Positions 1 to 8,209 of a stretch of DNA of 64,000 bases are shown here, piece after piece. The translations under genes were made by a program, and so were the position numbers. Under the pieces are notes generated by a model, which did not search any database, had not been told where the DNA came from, and saw nothing but the letters and a program-made list of their open reading frames with translations. The stretch covers positions 1 through 64,000 of the forward strand of contig JAFECT010000001.1 of the NCBI GenBank assembly GCA_018241995.1, in the 5' to 3' direction. The stretch is from Pseudomonadota bacterium. Lineage in GTDB: Bacteria > Pseudomonadota > Alphaproteobacteria > Caulobacterales > Caulobacteraceae. Numbering within the stretch: the first letter of the stretch is position 1; each line of letters begins with the position of its first letter.

Positions 1-163
1 GGGGGCCGTCCACCCCATCAGCAGTTCCGGAACTCAACGCTGCGTGCGACGGCAAATCGTAGGGCGCCCCGCTTCAAGAAAGATTCGCTGCTGGGTCCTC
101 GGATCGGCGGCCGCTGCGCGGCCTTGTCCGAGGATGACGAAAGTTTAGAGAGGGTTTGTCCCC

Positions 164-2347
164 TCACCGCCTCAGCAAGAACACCGCGAACTCCGGCTCC
201 GGCGAGATCCACTGGCGGTCAAGCCGCCAGCCGCTGTCCTCGGCCAGCTTCGCGAACCCCTCGACGGTGAACTTGTACGAGTTCTCGGTGTGGATGGTCT
301 CGCCCTGCTTGAACACGAAGCGGCGCCCGCCCAGGTGGGCGACCTGGTCGCACAGGCTGACCAGGTGCATCTCCATGCGGCTTTCGATCGGGTTCCATAC
401 CGCCCGATGGCCGAAGGCCTCGAGGTTGAAGTCGGCCCCCAACTCCCGATTGGCCCGGACCAGTACATTGCGGTTGAAGGCCGCGGTCACTCCTTGCGCG
501 TCGTCATAGGCGGCGACCAGCACGTCCTCGCGCTTGGCCAGGTCAGCGCCCACGATCAGCACCGCGCCCCGGCCCAGGAGCTCGGCCACCGCGCGCAGGA
601 AGGCGCGCGTCTCCTGAGGCGTGAAATTGCCGACGGTAGAGCCTGGGAAGAAGCCCACGTGTGGCCGCCCCGCAGCGACCGCAGGCAGGCGCAGGCGGGT
701 GGTGAAGTCCCCTGCCAGGGGCTCGACCTTGAGCGCCGGATAGGCGGCGCGGATGCGCTCGGCCGCCTCACTCAGCGCCTCGACCGAGATATCGACCGGC
801 ACATAGGCCGAAAGCTGGCGCGCGGCGTCCAGCACCAGCCGGGTCTTCTCGCTGGCCCCTGAGCCAAACTCGACCATCACCGCGCCGTCGGGGATTTCGG
901 CGGCGATCTCCGGTGCGATCCGTTGCAGCAGCGCCCGCTCCGAGCGGGTCAGGTAGTACTCCGGCAGTTCGGTGATCGCCTCGAACAGGCGTGAGCCTTC
1001 CTCGTCGTAGAACCACTTGGGCGACAGGGATTTGGGCGAGCGCGAGAGACCCTCTCCCAGCGCCGTCAGGAACTCGTCCCGCCGGGGCGCAGGCCGCGCT
1101 CGATCGCCCGCATCCACGTCCTCGGCCAGGCGCACGCCCATGAATTGCCACCGCTGTTTGGGGTAGAAGAAGTTCCGATAGGTCGGGCGCACATGCCCCT
1201 GCGGGGTCGCCAGCGACCCGCCGCGCAGCACCAGCTGGTTGGCCATGAACTTGCCGTTGTACTCGCTGGCCGTGCCTTCGGTGGGCTTAAAGCCCGGATA
1301 GGGCGCATAGGCGCTGGCGGTCCATTCCCAAACGTCGCCGTACATCTGCGCGAACCCTGCGCCGGCCGGCTGGGGCGTCAGCGCGCCACACTGCCCGCCA
1401 AGGTTCCCGGCCACCGGCATTGTTCCAGCCGCAGCTTCCCACTCCGCTTCGGTGGGGAGCCGCTTGCCGGCCCAGCGGGCGTAGGCGTCCGCCTCGTACC
1501 AGGAGACGTGGGTCACCGGCGCGGCCGGGTCGATCGGCCGCTCGCCATGCAGCGTCATCGACACCCAGCCGCCGTCGCGCTCCTCCCAGTACATCGGCGC
1601 AGTCCAGCCCTCGGCCTTCGCCTCGGCCCAGCCGTCGGACATCCAGAACTCGGGGCGCCGGTAGCCGCCGTCGGCCATGAAGGCCAGCCACTCGCCGTTG
1701 GTCACCAGCCGGTCGGCCAGCCGGTAAGGCCGGAGCAAGACCGCGTGGCGCGGCCCCTCGTTGTCGAAGGCGAATCCGGTTCCGTCCCAGCCGATCTCGA
1801 CCTGGCCGCCCGGAAACTCGCGCCAGCCCATCGGCCTCGCCGTTCCACCCCTCGCCGGCGCATCATCGCGATAGGCCGGCTTCAGCGGCGACTGAGCGAA
1901 CAGGTGCAGCACGTCGGTCAGGATCAGCTCCTGGTGCTGCTCCTCGTGGTTCAGGCCCAGCTCGAACAGATAGGCCAGGTGCGGATCGTCCAGAGCCCCA
2001 GGCTTGGCCAGCCAGTCGGCCATCGCCGCGTCCACCCGGCGGCGATAGTCGCGCACCGCCGCAGCGGAAGGCCGGGTGATGGTCCCGCGCGCGCCTCGCG
2101 CCACTCGCGGGCCCAGGCTCTCGTAGTAGGAGTTGAACAGCCGGTCGTAGGCCGGGTCCACCGGGCGGTATCCCGGCTGAGGGACCAGCAGCATCTGCTC
2201 GAAGAACCAGGTGACGTGCGCCAGGTGCCACTTCACCGGGCTGGCGTCGGGCATGGACTGGGCCTGCTGGTCCTCGTCGCTCAGGGGCGCGGCCAGGGCC
2301 TCGGTGCGGACGCGCACGGCGCGATAGCGGTCGAGCGGCCCGGGCAT
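164..2347 (-). CDS. egtBD: EgtB-EgtD fusion: ergothioneine sulfoxide synthase plus histidine methyltransferase
   Basis: A 727-residue protein covering two ergothioneine steps in one frame. Residues 1 to about 410 are EgtB: a DinB_2 helical domain with iron-ligand candidates H41/H44, H134 and H138 (HEEQH motif), then an FGE-sulfatase domain; EgtB joins cysteine or gamma-glutamylcysteine to trimethylhistidine. Residues about 411-727 are EgtD, with the SAM-binding motif VEFGSGASEKT; EgtD trimethylates histidine. No stop separates the halves, although a GTG at 1117 could start EgtD alone. The frame is open upstream to 2569, but those 74 residues are low-quality and arginine-rich, so the ATG at 2347, directly before the conserved EgtB start, was chosen. 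Most bacteria encode the two enzymes as separate genes; fungal Egt1 fuses them in reverse order. Family assignment is strong; the fusion is seen directly, but its functional consequence is inferred. Confidence 0.88.
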   Translation of the reverse strand: MPGPLDRYRAVRVRTEALAAPLSDEDQQAQSMPDASPVKWHLAHVTWFFEQMLLVPQPGYRPVDPAYDRLFNSYYESLGPRVARGARGTITRPSAAAVRDYRRRVDAAMADWLAKPGALDDPHLAYLFELGLNHEEQHQELILTDVLHLFAQSPLKPAYRDDAPARGGTARPMGWREFPGGQVEIGWDGTGFAFDNEGPRHAVLLRPYRLADRLVTNGEWLAFMADGGYRRPEFWMSDGWAEAKAEGWTAPMYWEERDGGWVSMTLHGERPIDPAAPVTHVSWYEADAYARWAGKRLPTEAEWEAAAGTMPVAGNLGGQCGALTPQPAGAGFAQMYGDVWEWTASAYAPYPGFKPTEGTASEYNGKFMANQLVLRGGSLATPQGHVRPTYRNFFYPKQRWQFMGVRLAEDVDAGDRARPAPRRDEFLTALGEGLSRSPKSLSPKWFYDEEGSRLFEAITELPEYYLTRSERALLQRIAPEIAAEIPDGAVMVEFGSGASEKTRLVLDAARQLSAYVPVDISVEALSEAAERIRAAYPALKVEPLAGDFTTRLRLPAVAAGRPHVGFFPGSTVGNFTPQETRAFLRAVAELLGRGAVLIVGADLAKREDVLVAAYDDAQGVTAAFNRNVLVRANRELGADFNLEAFGHRAVWNPIESRMEMHLVSLCDQVAHLGGRRFVFKQGETIHTENSYKFTVEGFAKLAEDSGWRLDRQWISPEPEFAVFLLRR

Positions 2348-2708
2348 GGGCGCGGTGGTCCAGGGGCAGCTCGCCTGCCCGCCGCTGTCGTGCGGGCTCA
2401 CGCGGCGTCTCCGCGGGCATGGGAAGACGGAACGATGGGCAGCCGAGGCATCGCGAGCCTCCGTGCGATTTGCGCGCGCCGTAGCACGGCCGTGGGGACC
2501 TTCACCATGGGGATAACGACGTTCTCCGCACCCGTAAAGAACAAATAGGGAACCATATTCGGCGTGCAAGCCCCCCGACCTCTAAGCCCCTGAGGCACAT
2601 AACGTGGCAACAGGCGGAACGGATGCGTAGCGAACGCGTTCATCGAAGCGTCAGGGGAGTGTCGGGGTCCGCGACCTATCCCGGCCTTACGCCGAACAGG
2701 GCAGCCAC
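2348..2708. other. Divergent intergenic region between egtBD and the EcfG sigma gene
   Basis: This 361-base gap carries the EcfG-type promoter at 2616-2640 and leaders for both divergent genes. The egtBD frame stays open to 2569 on the minus strand, but the extension has no recognisable homology. No other gene, repeat or RNA is evident here. Confidence 0.5.
2616..2640 (+). promoter_or_regulatory. EcfG (general stress sigma) promoter upstream of the sigma gene
   Basis: GGAAC at 2616-2620, a 16-base spacer, and CGTT at 2637-2640 match exactly the GGAAC-N16/17-CGTT consensus known for alphaproteobacterial EcfG/SigT promoters. It lies about 70 bases before the ATG at 2709, as expected for an autoregulated sigma factor. 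The match is seen in the sequence; activity is inferred. Confidence 0.8.
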
Positions 2709-3320
2709 ATGAGTTTCGCGCAAAACGAAGCCCGCAGCTCCGCAGATGCGGACCAGCGGCCGTCACCCCCGGGGGTCGACAGCCAGAGCTGGCGGGACGA
2801 CGTGGTTGCGCTGATCCCCGCCCTTCGCGCATTCGCCTGGTCGCTCAGCCACAACGCCGCCGACGCCGACGACCTGGTGCAGGACACCCTGATCAAGGCC
2901 TGGACCCATCGGGCCAAGTTCGAGCCAGGCACCAATCTCAGGGCCTGGCTCTTCACCATTCTGCGCAACACCTACTACACCGCCGTCGTGCGCCGCCGTC
3001 GCGAGGTGCCCGACGAGCAAGGCAAGCACGCCGCCTCCCTGTACTCGGCCCCGACCCAGGACTGGAGCGTGGCCATGCGCGCCCTGCAGGCCGCCTTGAC
3101 CCGTCTGCCCGCCGAACATCGCGAGGCCCTGATCCTGGTCGGCGCCGCCGGCCTGACCTACGAAGAGGCGGCCGAGATCTGCGGCTGTGCGCTCGGCACC
3201 ATCAAGAGCCGGGTCAATCGCGCCCGCGCCCGCCTGCTCAAGATCATGGATGCGGAGATGCCGTCCGACACCTTCGCCGCGGACTCGCTGATCGCCAACC
3301 TGGGCGACGACGTCAGCTAG
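2709..3320 (+). CDS. ecfG: EcfG/SigT-family ECF sigma factor (general stress response)
   Basis: A 203-residue ECF sigma factor. Region 2 spans about residues 30-97, with DDLVQDTLIKAW and the NLRAWLFTILRN helix; region 4 spans about 122-178 with a helix-turn-helix containing EEAAEICGCALGTIKSRVNR. These are hallmark sequences of the EcfG (ECF15) group, which runs the alphaproteobacterial general stress response when NepR is sequestered by phosphorylated PhyR. A perfect EcfG-type promoter precedes the gene, indicating positive autoregulation. Downstream, a NepR-like gene converges on it and the two stop codons share bases 3317-3320. No phyR or stress histidine kinase is visible here, so this could be the main EcfG or a paralogue such as Caulobacter SigU. 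The ATG at 2709 is the first start after the promoter. Confidence 0.9.
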   Translation: MSFAQNEARSSADADQRPSPPGVDSQSWRDDVVALIPALRAFAWSLSHNAADADDLVQDTLIKAWTHRAKFEPGTNLRAWLFTILRNTYYTAVVRRRREVPDEQGKHAASLYSAPTQDWSVAMRALQAALTRLPAEHREALILVGAAGLTYEEAAEICGCALGTIKSRVNRARARLLKIMDAEMPSDTFAADSLIANLGDDVS

Positions 3321-3538
3321 CTGCGCCGGTCGCGCTTGCGCGGGCCGTGCTCTTCGGCCACGCGCCGCTGTTCCAGTTCCTCGACCAGGGCCTCGATCTC
3401 AGGCGGCAGGGGCGCGGAGGCCACCGCATCGAACATCGCCTTCAGCTCCTCGCCGATGTGCTCGGCGCGCGAGACCTCGGCGGTCGGCGCCTGCGGCAGG
3501 GCGATTTCGGGTCGGCGTCTCGAGGACGAGCTGGCCAC
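3317..3538 (-). CDS. NepR-like anti-sigma factor, convergent to ecfG
   Basis: A short charged protein (73 residues from the GTG at 3538) containing HIGEELKAMFDAVASAPLPP followed by EIEALVEEL. This resembles the NepR core helices (I-G-x-x-L-x-x-x-[YF]-D-x-V-x-x-x-P-[VL]-P), which clamp EcfG and are displaced by PhyR. The frame is open to a TTG at 3607, but GTG 3538 is preceded by GGAGA at good spacing and gives a NepR-like length. NepR and EcfG are usually co-oriented in one operon; here the genes face each other and overlap at CTAG (3317-3320). Assignment rests on the motif and position and is moderately secure; it could be a diverged NepR paralogue. Confidence 0.68.
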   Translation of the reverse strand: MASSSSRRRPEIALPQAPTAEVSRAEHIGEELKAMFDAVASAPLPPEIEALVEELEQRRVAEEHGPRKRDRRS

Positions 3539-3788
3539 TTTGGTTTCTCCGGCGCCCGCGGGCGCGTCGAGGACTTCACGATCCGGCGTGGAAGGTAAAC
3601 CAGCCAACCGGCTCCACAGATGCGGGCGCGATTCGAATCGAGTCGCACTGTGGCCCGAATGCGACGCAGGCGTGAGCCGGACGGCGCGATCAACTCTGCG
3701 CGACCGCAGCGCTAGGGCGGTCGCCGCACGGCGGACTAGGCCTTGAAATAATACGGTTTTGCGACGCCGTCGCCGTGCATTCTGTCGC

Positions 3789-3814
3789 GGAACATTCCAG
3801 CCTCTACCCCGGTT
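3789..3814 (+). promoter_or_regulatory. Probable EcfG-type promoter for the FUS-like low-complexity gene
   Basis: GGAAC at 3789-3793 is followed after 17 bases by GGTT at 3811-3814, one mismatch (or one extra base of spacing) from GGAAC-N16/17-CGTT. It sits about 40 bases before the ATG at 3855, which has an AGAGGAAAA ribosome-binding site. Proximity to ecfG supports the call, but the imperfect -10 leaves doubt. Confidence 0.55.
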
Positions 3815-3854
3815 GCACGGCCACCCCTCCCCCCCAGATCAGAGGAAAATCCCC

Positions 3855-5045
3855 ATGGCCAACCGCGAACACGAAACCAGCCCTCAGGGCGACTACGGCC
3901 GCGAGCGCGACCCGTCCAGGAGCGCCGACGCGCAGACCGCCTCCGAGGGCCGCTCCTGGCGCGACCACGAGCGCGGCGACCAGTACGGCCAGGGCCGGCA
4001 AGGCTCCTCGTCCTACGGTCAGGGCGGCGGGACCTATGGCTCCGGCGGCCAGGACCACGGCGCCCAGCGTTCGCAGTACCGCGACGACCAGCGTCTCGGC
4101 TCCCACGCCAGCACCGGCCAGACCTACGGCCAGGGCGACGCCCCGCGCGATCCCTACGGCCGCGAGGACTTCGGCCAGTACGGCCGCACCGGTTCGGGCG
4201 GCGGCTATGGCGGAACCCAGTTCGGCCAGGGCGGCTATGGCCAGTCCGGCGGGAATTTCGGGCCCGGCGGCTATGAGCAGCGCAGCCAGCAGCAGGGCCA
4301 GGGCGGCCGCTCCTACGGCCAGGGCTCGTGGGCCCAGGGCGGCCAGGCGGGCTCGGACTACGGCTCGACGACGTCAGGCGCGGATCTCTACGGCGGCTAT
4401 GACCGCGGCGGTCGCGGCATGAGCTATGGCCAGAGCGGCTACGGCCAGCAGCCCGGCCATTACAACTACGGCCAGGGCGGCTATGGCGGCGGCTACAACA
4501 GCGGCCATCACGCCGGCGACGGTCATTCGAGCGGCCAGCAGGGGGCCTACAGCACCGCGCCCAGCTACCACGCCTCCGGATACGAGCCGGGCGCTCAGAT
4601 CTGGGAGAACAACCAGGGCCGCGGCTCGGGCGGCTCCTTCGGCGGCGGCTACAGTCAAGGCCAAAGCCAGCATACGGGCCAGGGCCAGCACCAAGGCCAG
4701 GGCGGCCAGAATTCGATGACCTTCACCTCGTCGGTCGCCCAGTTCGAGCCCGACTACCTGCACTGGCGCGACACCCAGTTGCAGAACTTCGATCGCGACT
4801 ATCACTCCTGGCGCGAGGAGCGTCGCTCCAAGTTCGCCAACGACTTCGACGACTGGCGCAACCGGCGCCAGGGCTCGTCGTCGCAATCGAGCAGCGCGGG
4901 CCAGAGCGCCGGCGCCTCGCAGTCGTCTCCAACCACCAGCCAGGCCTCCGGCCAGGGCGTCACCACCTCCACCAGCGCGGTGCAGGACGTCAGCAACGGC
5001 GGCACGGGCCGTGACGACAAGGACGACAACAAGAAGAAGATGTGA
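3855..5045 (+). CDS. Gly/Tyr/Gln/Ser-rich low-complexity protein with three C-terminal aromatic repeats
   Basis: A 396-residue protein with no signal peptide or membrane segment. Residues about 30-290 are dominated by SYGQ, GYGQ, GGYG and GQGG units, a composition like the prion-like domains of human FUS/EWS. Residues 297-341 hold three tandem 15-residue repeats of the pattern F-x-x-D-[YF]-x-x-W-R (FEPDYLHWR, FDRDYHSWR, FANDFDDWR). The tail is Ser/Gln-rich and ends in a charged DDKDDNKKK segment. The ATG at 3855 is preceded by AGAGGAAAA; the frame is open further upstream, but that sequence is poor. A probable EcfG promoter suggests stress induction. Function is unknown; the composition suggests a self-associating cytoplasmic protein, which is inference. 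A strong terminator follows the stop. Confidence 0.82.
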   Translation: MANREHETSPQGDYGRERDPSRSADAQTASEGRSWRDHERGDQYGQGRQGSSSYGQGGGTYGSGGQDHGAQRSQYRDDQRLGSHASTGQTYGQGDAPRDPYGREDFGQYGRTGSGGGYGGTQFGQGGYGQSGGNFGPGGYEQRSQQQGQGGRSYGQGSWAQGGQAGSDYGSTTSGADLYGGYDRGGRGMSYGQSGYGQQPGHYNYGQGGYGGGYNSGHHAGDGHSSGQQGAYSTAPSYHASGYEPGAQIWENNQGRGSGGSFGGGYSQGQSQHTGQGQHQGQGGQNSMTFTSSVAQFEPDYLHWRDTQLQNFDRDYHSWREERRSKFANDFDDWRNRRQGSSSQSSSAGQSAGASQSSPTTSQASGQGVTTSTSAVQDVSNGGTGRDDKDDNKKKM

Positions 5046-5083
5046 GGCCCAAGAATCCAAGATTCAGGCGGCCTGAAGCATCG

Positions 5084-5112
5084 AGGCCCGGCGGTCATCC
5101 CGCCGGGCCTTT
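5084..5112 (+). terminator. Intrinsic terminator after the low-complexity gene
   Basis: An 11-base perfect stem (AGGCCCGGCGG, 5084-5094, with its complement at 5100-5110) and a five-base loop is followed by TT. It lies between convergent genes and probably serves the forward one; the T-run is short. Confidence 0.7.
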
Positions 5113-5123
5113 ACTTGTGCGGA

Positions 5124-5429
5124 TCAGCGCTTCAGCAGCGGCGCCAGGCGCTGGGCCAGCATCATGTCGCCCTGGATCTTCATCTTGCCCTGCATGAAGG
5201 CCATCATCGGATCCAGCCGCCCTTCGGACAGGGCCATGAAGTCGTCCCAGCTCATCGAAACGGTGGCGTCGGCGGCGTTGTCGTCGTTGCTGACGGTGTT
5301 CGGCGTCGAGGCGCCGTCGATGAAGATCTTGCCCGCGTCGCCGAAGTCGAGCTTCACCGTCTTGCCCAGACCCGAATTCTCGCCGACCGCGTTGCGGATG
5401 TGGTCGGTCACTTGCGCCAGATCGGCCAT
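5124..5429 (-). CDS. SCP2 sterol-binding domain protein
   Basis: A 101-residue protein that is a single SCP2 domain: an N-terminal helix (ADLAQVTDHIRNAV), a beta strand with KTVKLDFGDAGKIFIDG, the DATVSMSWDDFMAL segment, and the typical end DPMMAFMQGKMKIQGDMMLA. SCP2 proteins bind lipids such as sterols, fatty acids or acyl-CoAs in a hydrophobic tunnel and are cytosolic. The ATG at 5429 was chosen because the domain begins there and AAGGGGA precedes it; the frame extends upstream with no homology. It is a lone gene, convergent with the low-complexity gene. The bound lipid cannot be told from the sequence. Confidence 0.88.
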   Translation of the reverse strand: MADLAQVTDHIRNAVGENSGLGKTVKLDFGDAGKIFIDGASTPNTVSNDDNAADATVSMSWDDFMALSEGRLDPMMAFMQGKMKIQGDMMLAQRLAPLLKR

Positions 5430-5534
5430 GCCCCGTTCCCCTTGGGTTGAGACGTTGAAAGAGACGCACCTTCGAAGGGATGCCGCAGGGTAAGTCAAGG
5501 GCGCGCCAAGCACGGCTGCTGACCTTTTTCGCCA

Positions 5535-5562
5535 TTGACGCCGCCCGCGTTTGAGCTTCTTC
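5535..5562 (+). promoter_or_regulatory. Candidate housekeeping promoter for the TPR-sulfotransferase
   Basis: TTGACGC at 5535-5541 and GCTTCTTC at 5555-5562 with a 13-base spacer approximate the Caulobacter housekeeping consensus (TTGACGS, 10-14 bases, GCTANAWC) with two mismatches in the -10. It is about 45 bases before the GTG start. Confidence 0.4.
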
Positions 5563-5605
5563 CGGACAGGCGGCGCATCCGTCGCGCCGCCAGCCGAGGC
5601 CTTTC

Positions 5606-7183
5606 GTGAGCGCGTCCGACCGCCTGTTGCGTCAGGCCGAGCAGCATCTGAACGCCGGTCGCCATCGCGAGGCGCACGCGACGCTGATGAGCGTCTTGCA
5701 GACCGACGCCGGCAACGCCGGCGCACTGCATCTCATGGGCGTGGTGTTCTTCGAGACCGGCGCCCTGCCCCAGGCGGCGGAGCTGTTCCAGGAAGCCGCG
5801 CGCATCGAGCCCGGCTCGACAGAGCACCTGATGCGCCTGGCCGCGACCCTGATCGGCATGAACCAGACCGCCGCCGCCCGCCAGGTCGCCGACCGCGCCC
5901 TGGCGCTCGATCCGCGCGACGCCCTGACCCTGGATACGCTCGGCGTCACCTACACCCGCACCGGCGACTACGACAAAGCCGTGCCGCTATTTGAGCGGGC
6001 CACCGCGCTCGATCCACGGCGCACCGCCTTCCTCTATAACCTCGGCTACGGCAAGCAGTACGTCGGGGATTTCCAAGGCGCGGAAGAGGCTTATCGGCGC
6101 CTGCTCGCCATCGACCCGAACTTCGACAAGGCCTATCTGGCCCTGGTCGAGATGACCCGGCAGACCCCCGAGGCCAACTTCATCGCCCCGCTGAAGCGTC
6201 TGTTCGCCGCCGCCCGCGATCCCGAGCAGGTGCTCGCCATCGGCCACGCCCTGGCCAAGACCTACGAGGACCTCGGCGAGCCGGAGGCCGCGCTGGACTG
6301 GCTGGAGCAGGCCAAGGCGCCGCGCCGCCGGGCCCGCCCCCACTCCGTCGCCAAGGACCGGGACCTGTTCGCCGCCGCGGCGGACACCTACCGCGGGCCT
6401 GAGGACGACACCGGCGGCTTCGCTTCCGACGAGCCGGTCCTCGTGGTCGGCCTGCCGCGCACCGGCACCACCCTGGTCGACCGCATCCTGTCGAGCCACC
6501 CGCAGGTGGTTTCGGCCGGCGAGCTGCAGAACTTCCCGGTGCTGGTGAAGCAGATGACGGCCACGCCCGGCCAGGCCCTGATCGACCCGGACACCCTGCG
6601 CGCCGCACGCCGCATCGACCTGTTCCGCCTGGGCGCCGACTACGTCAAATCCACCCGCCCCCTGACCGGCGCCACCGCCCGCTTCGTCGACAAGCTGCCG
6701 TTCAACTTCTTCTACGCCGGCCTGATCCGTCGCGCCCTGCCCGAGGCGCGCATCGTCTGCCTCAGGCGCGATCCGACGGACTCGGTGCTGTCGAACTACC
6801 GCCAGATGTTCGCCTGGGATTCGCCCTTCCACGACTACGCCTACGACCTGGAAGACGCCGCCCGCTACTACGTCGCCTTCGACCGCCTCGTCGCCCACTG
6901 GCGCCGGACCATGCCCGCCGATCGCTTCCTGGAGGTCTCCTACGACGCCCTGGTGGCCGACCAGGAGGCCGAAACCCGACGCCTCCTCGCCTTCTGCGGC
7001 CTCGACTGGGACGACCGCTGCCTGGCCTTCCACGAGAACACCGCGGGCGTCTCCACCGCCAGCGCGACCCAGGTGCGCCAGCCGCTCTACAAGAGTTCGG
7101 TCGGCCGCTGGCGCCGCTACGGGCCGCGCATGGAGGCGCCGGCGGCCATCCTGCGCGAGGCGGGGCTGCTGGGCGAAGGCTGA
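5606..7183 (+). CDS. TPR-repeat sulfotransferase
   Basis: A 525-residue protein. Residues 1 to about 235 are tandem tetratricopeptide repeats, with recurring AL-x-LDP and A-x-x-LF-x-x-A patterns. Residues about 277-500 are a sulfotransferase domain with the PAPS-binding loop VVGLPRTGTTLVDRILSSHP, a family-typical VDKLPFNFFYAGLI segment, and a C-terminal QVRQPLYKSSVGRW-type motif. It would move sulfate from PAPS to an unknown acceptor, with the repeats probably presenting a peptide or glycan. The GTG start at 5606 directly begins the repeat region. A same-architecture paralogue lies at 14489-16516. The acceptor is unknown; no sulfate-activation gene is nearby. Confidence 0.85.
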   Translation: MSASDRLLRQAEQHLNAGRHREAHATLMSVLQTDAGNAGALHLMGVVFFETGALPQAAELFQEAARIEPGSTEHLMRLAATLIGMNQTAAARQVADRALALDPRDALTLDTLGVTYTRTGDYDKAVPLFERATALDPRRTAFLYNLGYGKQYVGDFQGAEEAYRRLLAIDPNFDKAYLALVEMTRQTPEANFIAPLKRLFAAARDPEQVLAIGHALAKTYEDLGEPEAALDWLEQAKAPRRRARPHSVAKDRDLFAAAADTYRGPEDDTGGFASDEPVLVVGLPRTGTTLVDRILSSHPQVVSAGELQNFPVLVKQMTATPGQALIDPDTLRAARRIDLFRLGADYVKSTRPLTGATARFVDKLPFNFFYAGLIRRALPEARIVCLRRDPTDSVLSNYRQMFAWDSPFHDYAYDLEDAARYYVAFDRLVAHWRRTMPADRFLEVSYDALVADQEAETRRLLAFCGLDWDDRCLAFHENTAGVSTASATQVRQPLYKSSVGRWRRYGPRMEAPAAILREAGLLGEG

Positions 7184-7258
7184 AGCCCGCCGCCGCTTGC
7201 CGGTCGACAAGCGGGGCCGTCACGCTACTGTCGTGCGAACCGTCGCCCGCGCGAGTCC

Positions 7259-8209
7259 ATGGACATAGCCGCCGCAGCGCCCTCCTCCACAGCCGAGCCG
7301 GTCCTGGCCGTGCGCGGGGTCACCCGCCGCTTCGGCGCCCGCGTCGCCGTCGACGGGGTCTCGCTGGAGCTGCTGCCGGGCGAGGTGCTGGGGCTGGTCG
7401 GCCCCAACGGCGCGGGCAAGACCACCTTCCTGCGCATCCTGGCGGGCCTCTTGAAAGCCGATGCGGGCGAGGGCCAGGTGCTGGGTCGCGACCTGATGGC
7501 CCACCGCCACGCCATCGCCGGCCAGGTCGGTTACATGCCCCAGAAGCTGGCGCTCTACGGCGACCTCACTGTCATCGACAACCTGCGTTTCCGGGCCGAG
7601 GTCTATGGGGTGGAGCGCCCGCGCGAGGCGGTGGAGGCCACGCTCGAAGCCTTCGACCTCACGCCTTTCGCGCGCCAGCGGGCCAAGCGCTTGTCCGGCG
7701 GCTGGGCGCGCCGGCTGGAGCTGGCCGCCGCCCTGATCCACCGCCCGCGCCTGGTGCTGCTGGACGAGCCCACCGCGGGCCTGGACGCGGAGTCCCGCTA
7801 TGAGGTCTGGCGCCGCATCGCCGATCTCGCCCGCTCAGGCGCCAGCGTCGCGATCAACACCCACGACCTGACCGAGGCCGAGCAATGCGGCCGCGTCGCC
7901 CTGTTCTGCAGCGGCCGGCGTGTCGGCTGGGGCGCGCCCCAGGCGATCTCGGACGGTCTGCCCATGCGCGTGGCCCTGGTGTCCGGCGACGAAGCCCTGG
8001 ACCTGACCGGGCCGGTCACCGCCCTGCCCGGCGTGCTGGCGGCCTATCCGCAGGGCCGGCGCCTGCGGGTGCTGGCGCGGCCTGAGGCCTTCAAAGGCCT
8101 GCTGGACTGGCTTTCCGCGCGCGGTTCCCCCGCGGAGGAGACCCCGCCGCGCTTTGAGGACGCCGCCTTCGTCCTGGTGCGCGGCCCCGCTGAGGCCAGG
8201 GCCGCATGA
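7259..8209 (+). CDS. ABC-2 exporter ATP-binding protein
   Basis: A 316-residue ABC ATPase that powers the permease encoded next. The Walker A motif GPNGAGKT is at 48-55, the Q-loop glutamine near 95, a signature LSGGW (normally LSGGQ) at 145-149, Walker B LVLLDE at 165-170, and the switch histidine in INTHD near 201. The C-terminal third is an accessory domain of unknown role. The stop overlaps the permease start by ATGA, so the two are translationally coupled. The architecture is that of drug, polysaccharide or NosF/YhhJ-like ABC-2 exporters. No partner identifies the substrate, and no periplasmic adaptor gene is present. Confidence 0.9.
   Translation: MDIAAAAPSSTAEPVLAVRGVTRRFGARVAVDGVSLELLPGEVLGLVGPNGAGKTTFLRILAGLLKADAGEGQVLGRDLMAHRHAIAGQVGYMPQKLALYGDLTVIDNLRFRAEVYGVERPREAVEATLEAFDLTPFARQRAKRLSGGWARRLELAAALIHRPRLVLLDEPTAGLDAESRYEVWRRIADLARSGASVAINTHDLTEAEQCGRVALFCSGRRVGWGAPQAISDGLPMRVALVSGDEALDLTGPVTALPGVLAAYPQGRRLRVLARPEAFKGLLDWLSARGSPAEETPPRFEDAAFVLVRGPAEARAA

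Noticed and set aside
28..60. GGAAC near base 29 as a stress promoter
   Set aside because: No CGTT follows at 16 or 17 bases.
1145..2548. A 467-codon open frame antisense to the EgtB part
   Set aside because: EgtB motifs are unambiguous on the minus strand and the antisense protein has no features of a real protein.
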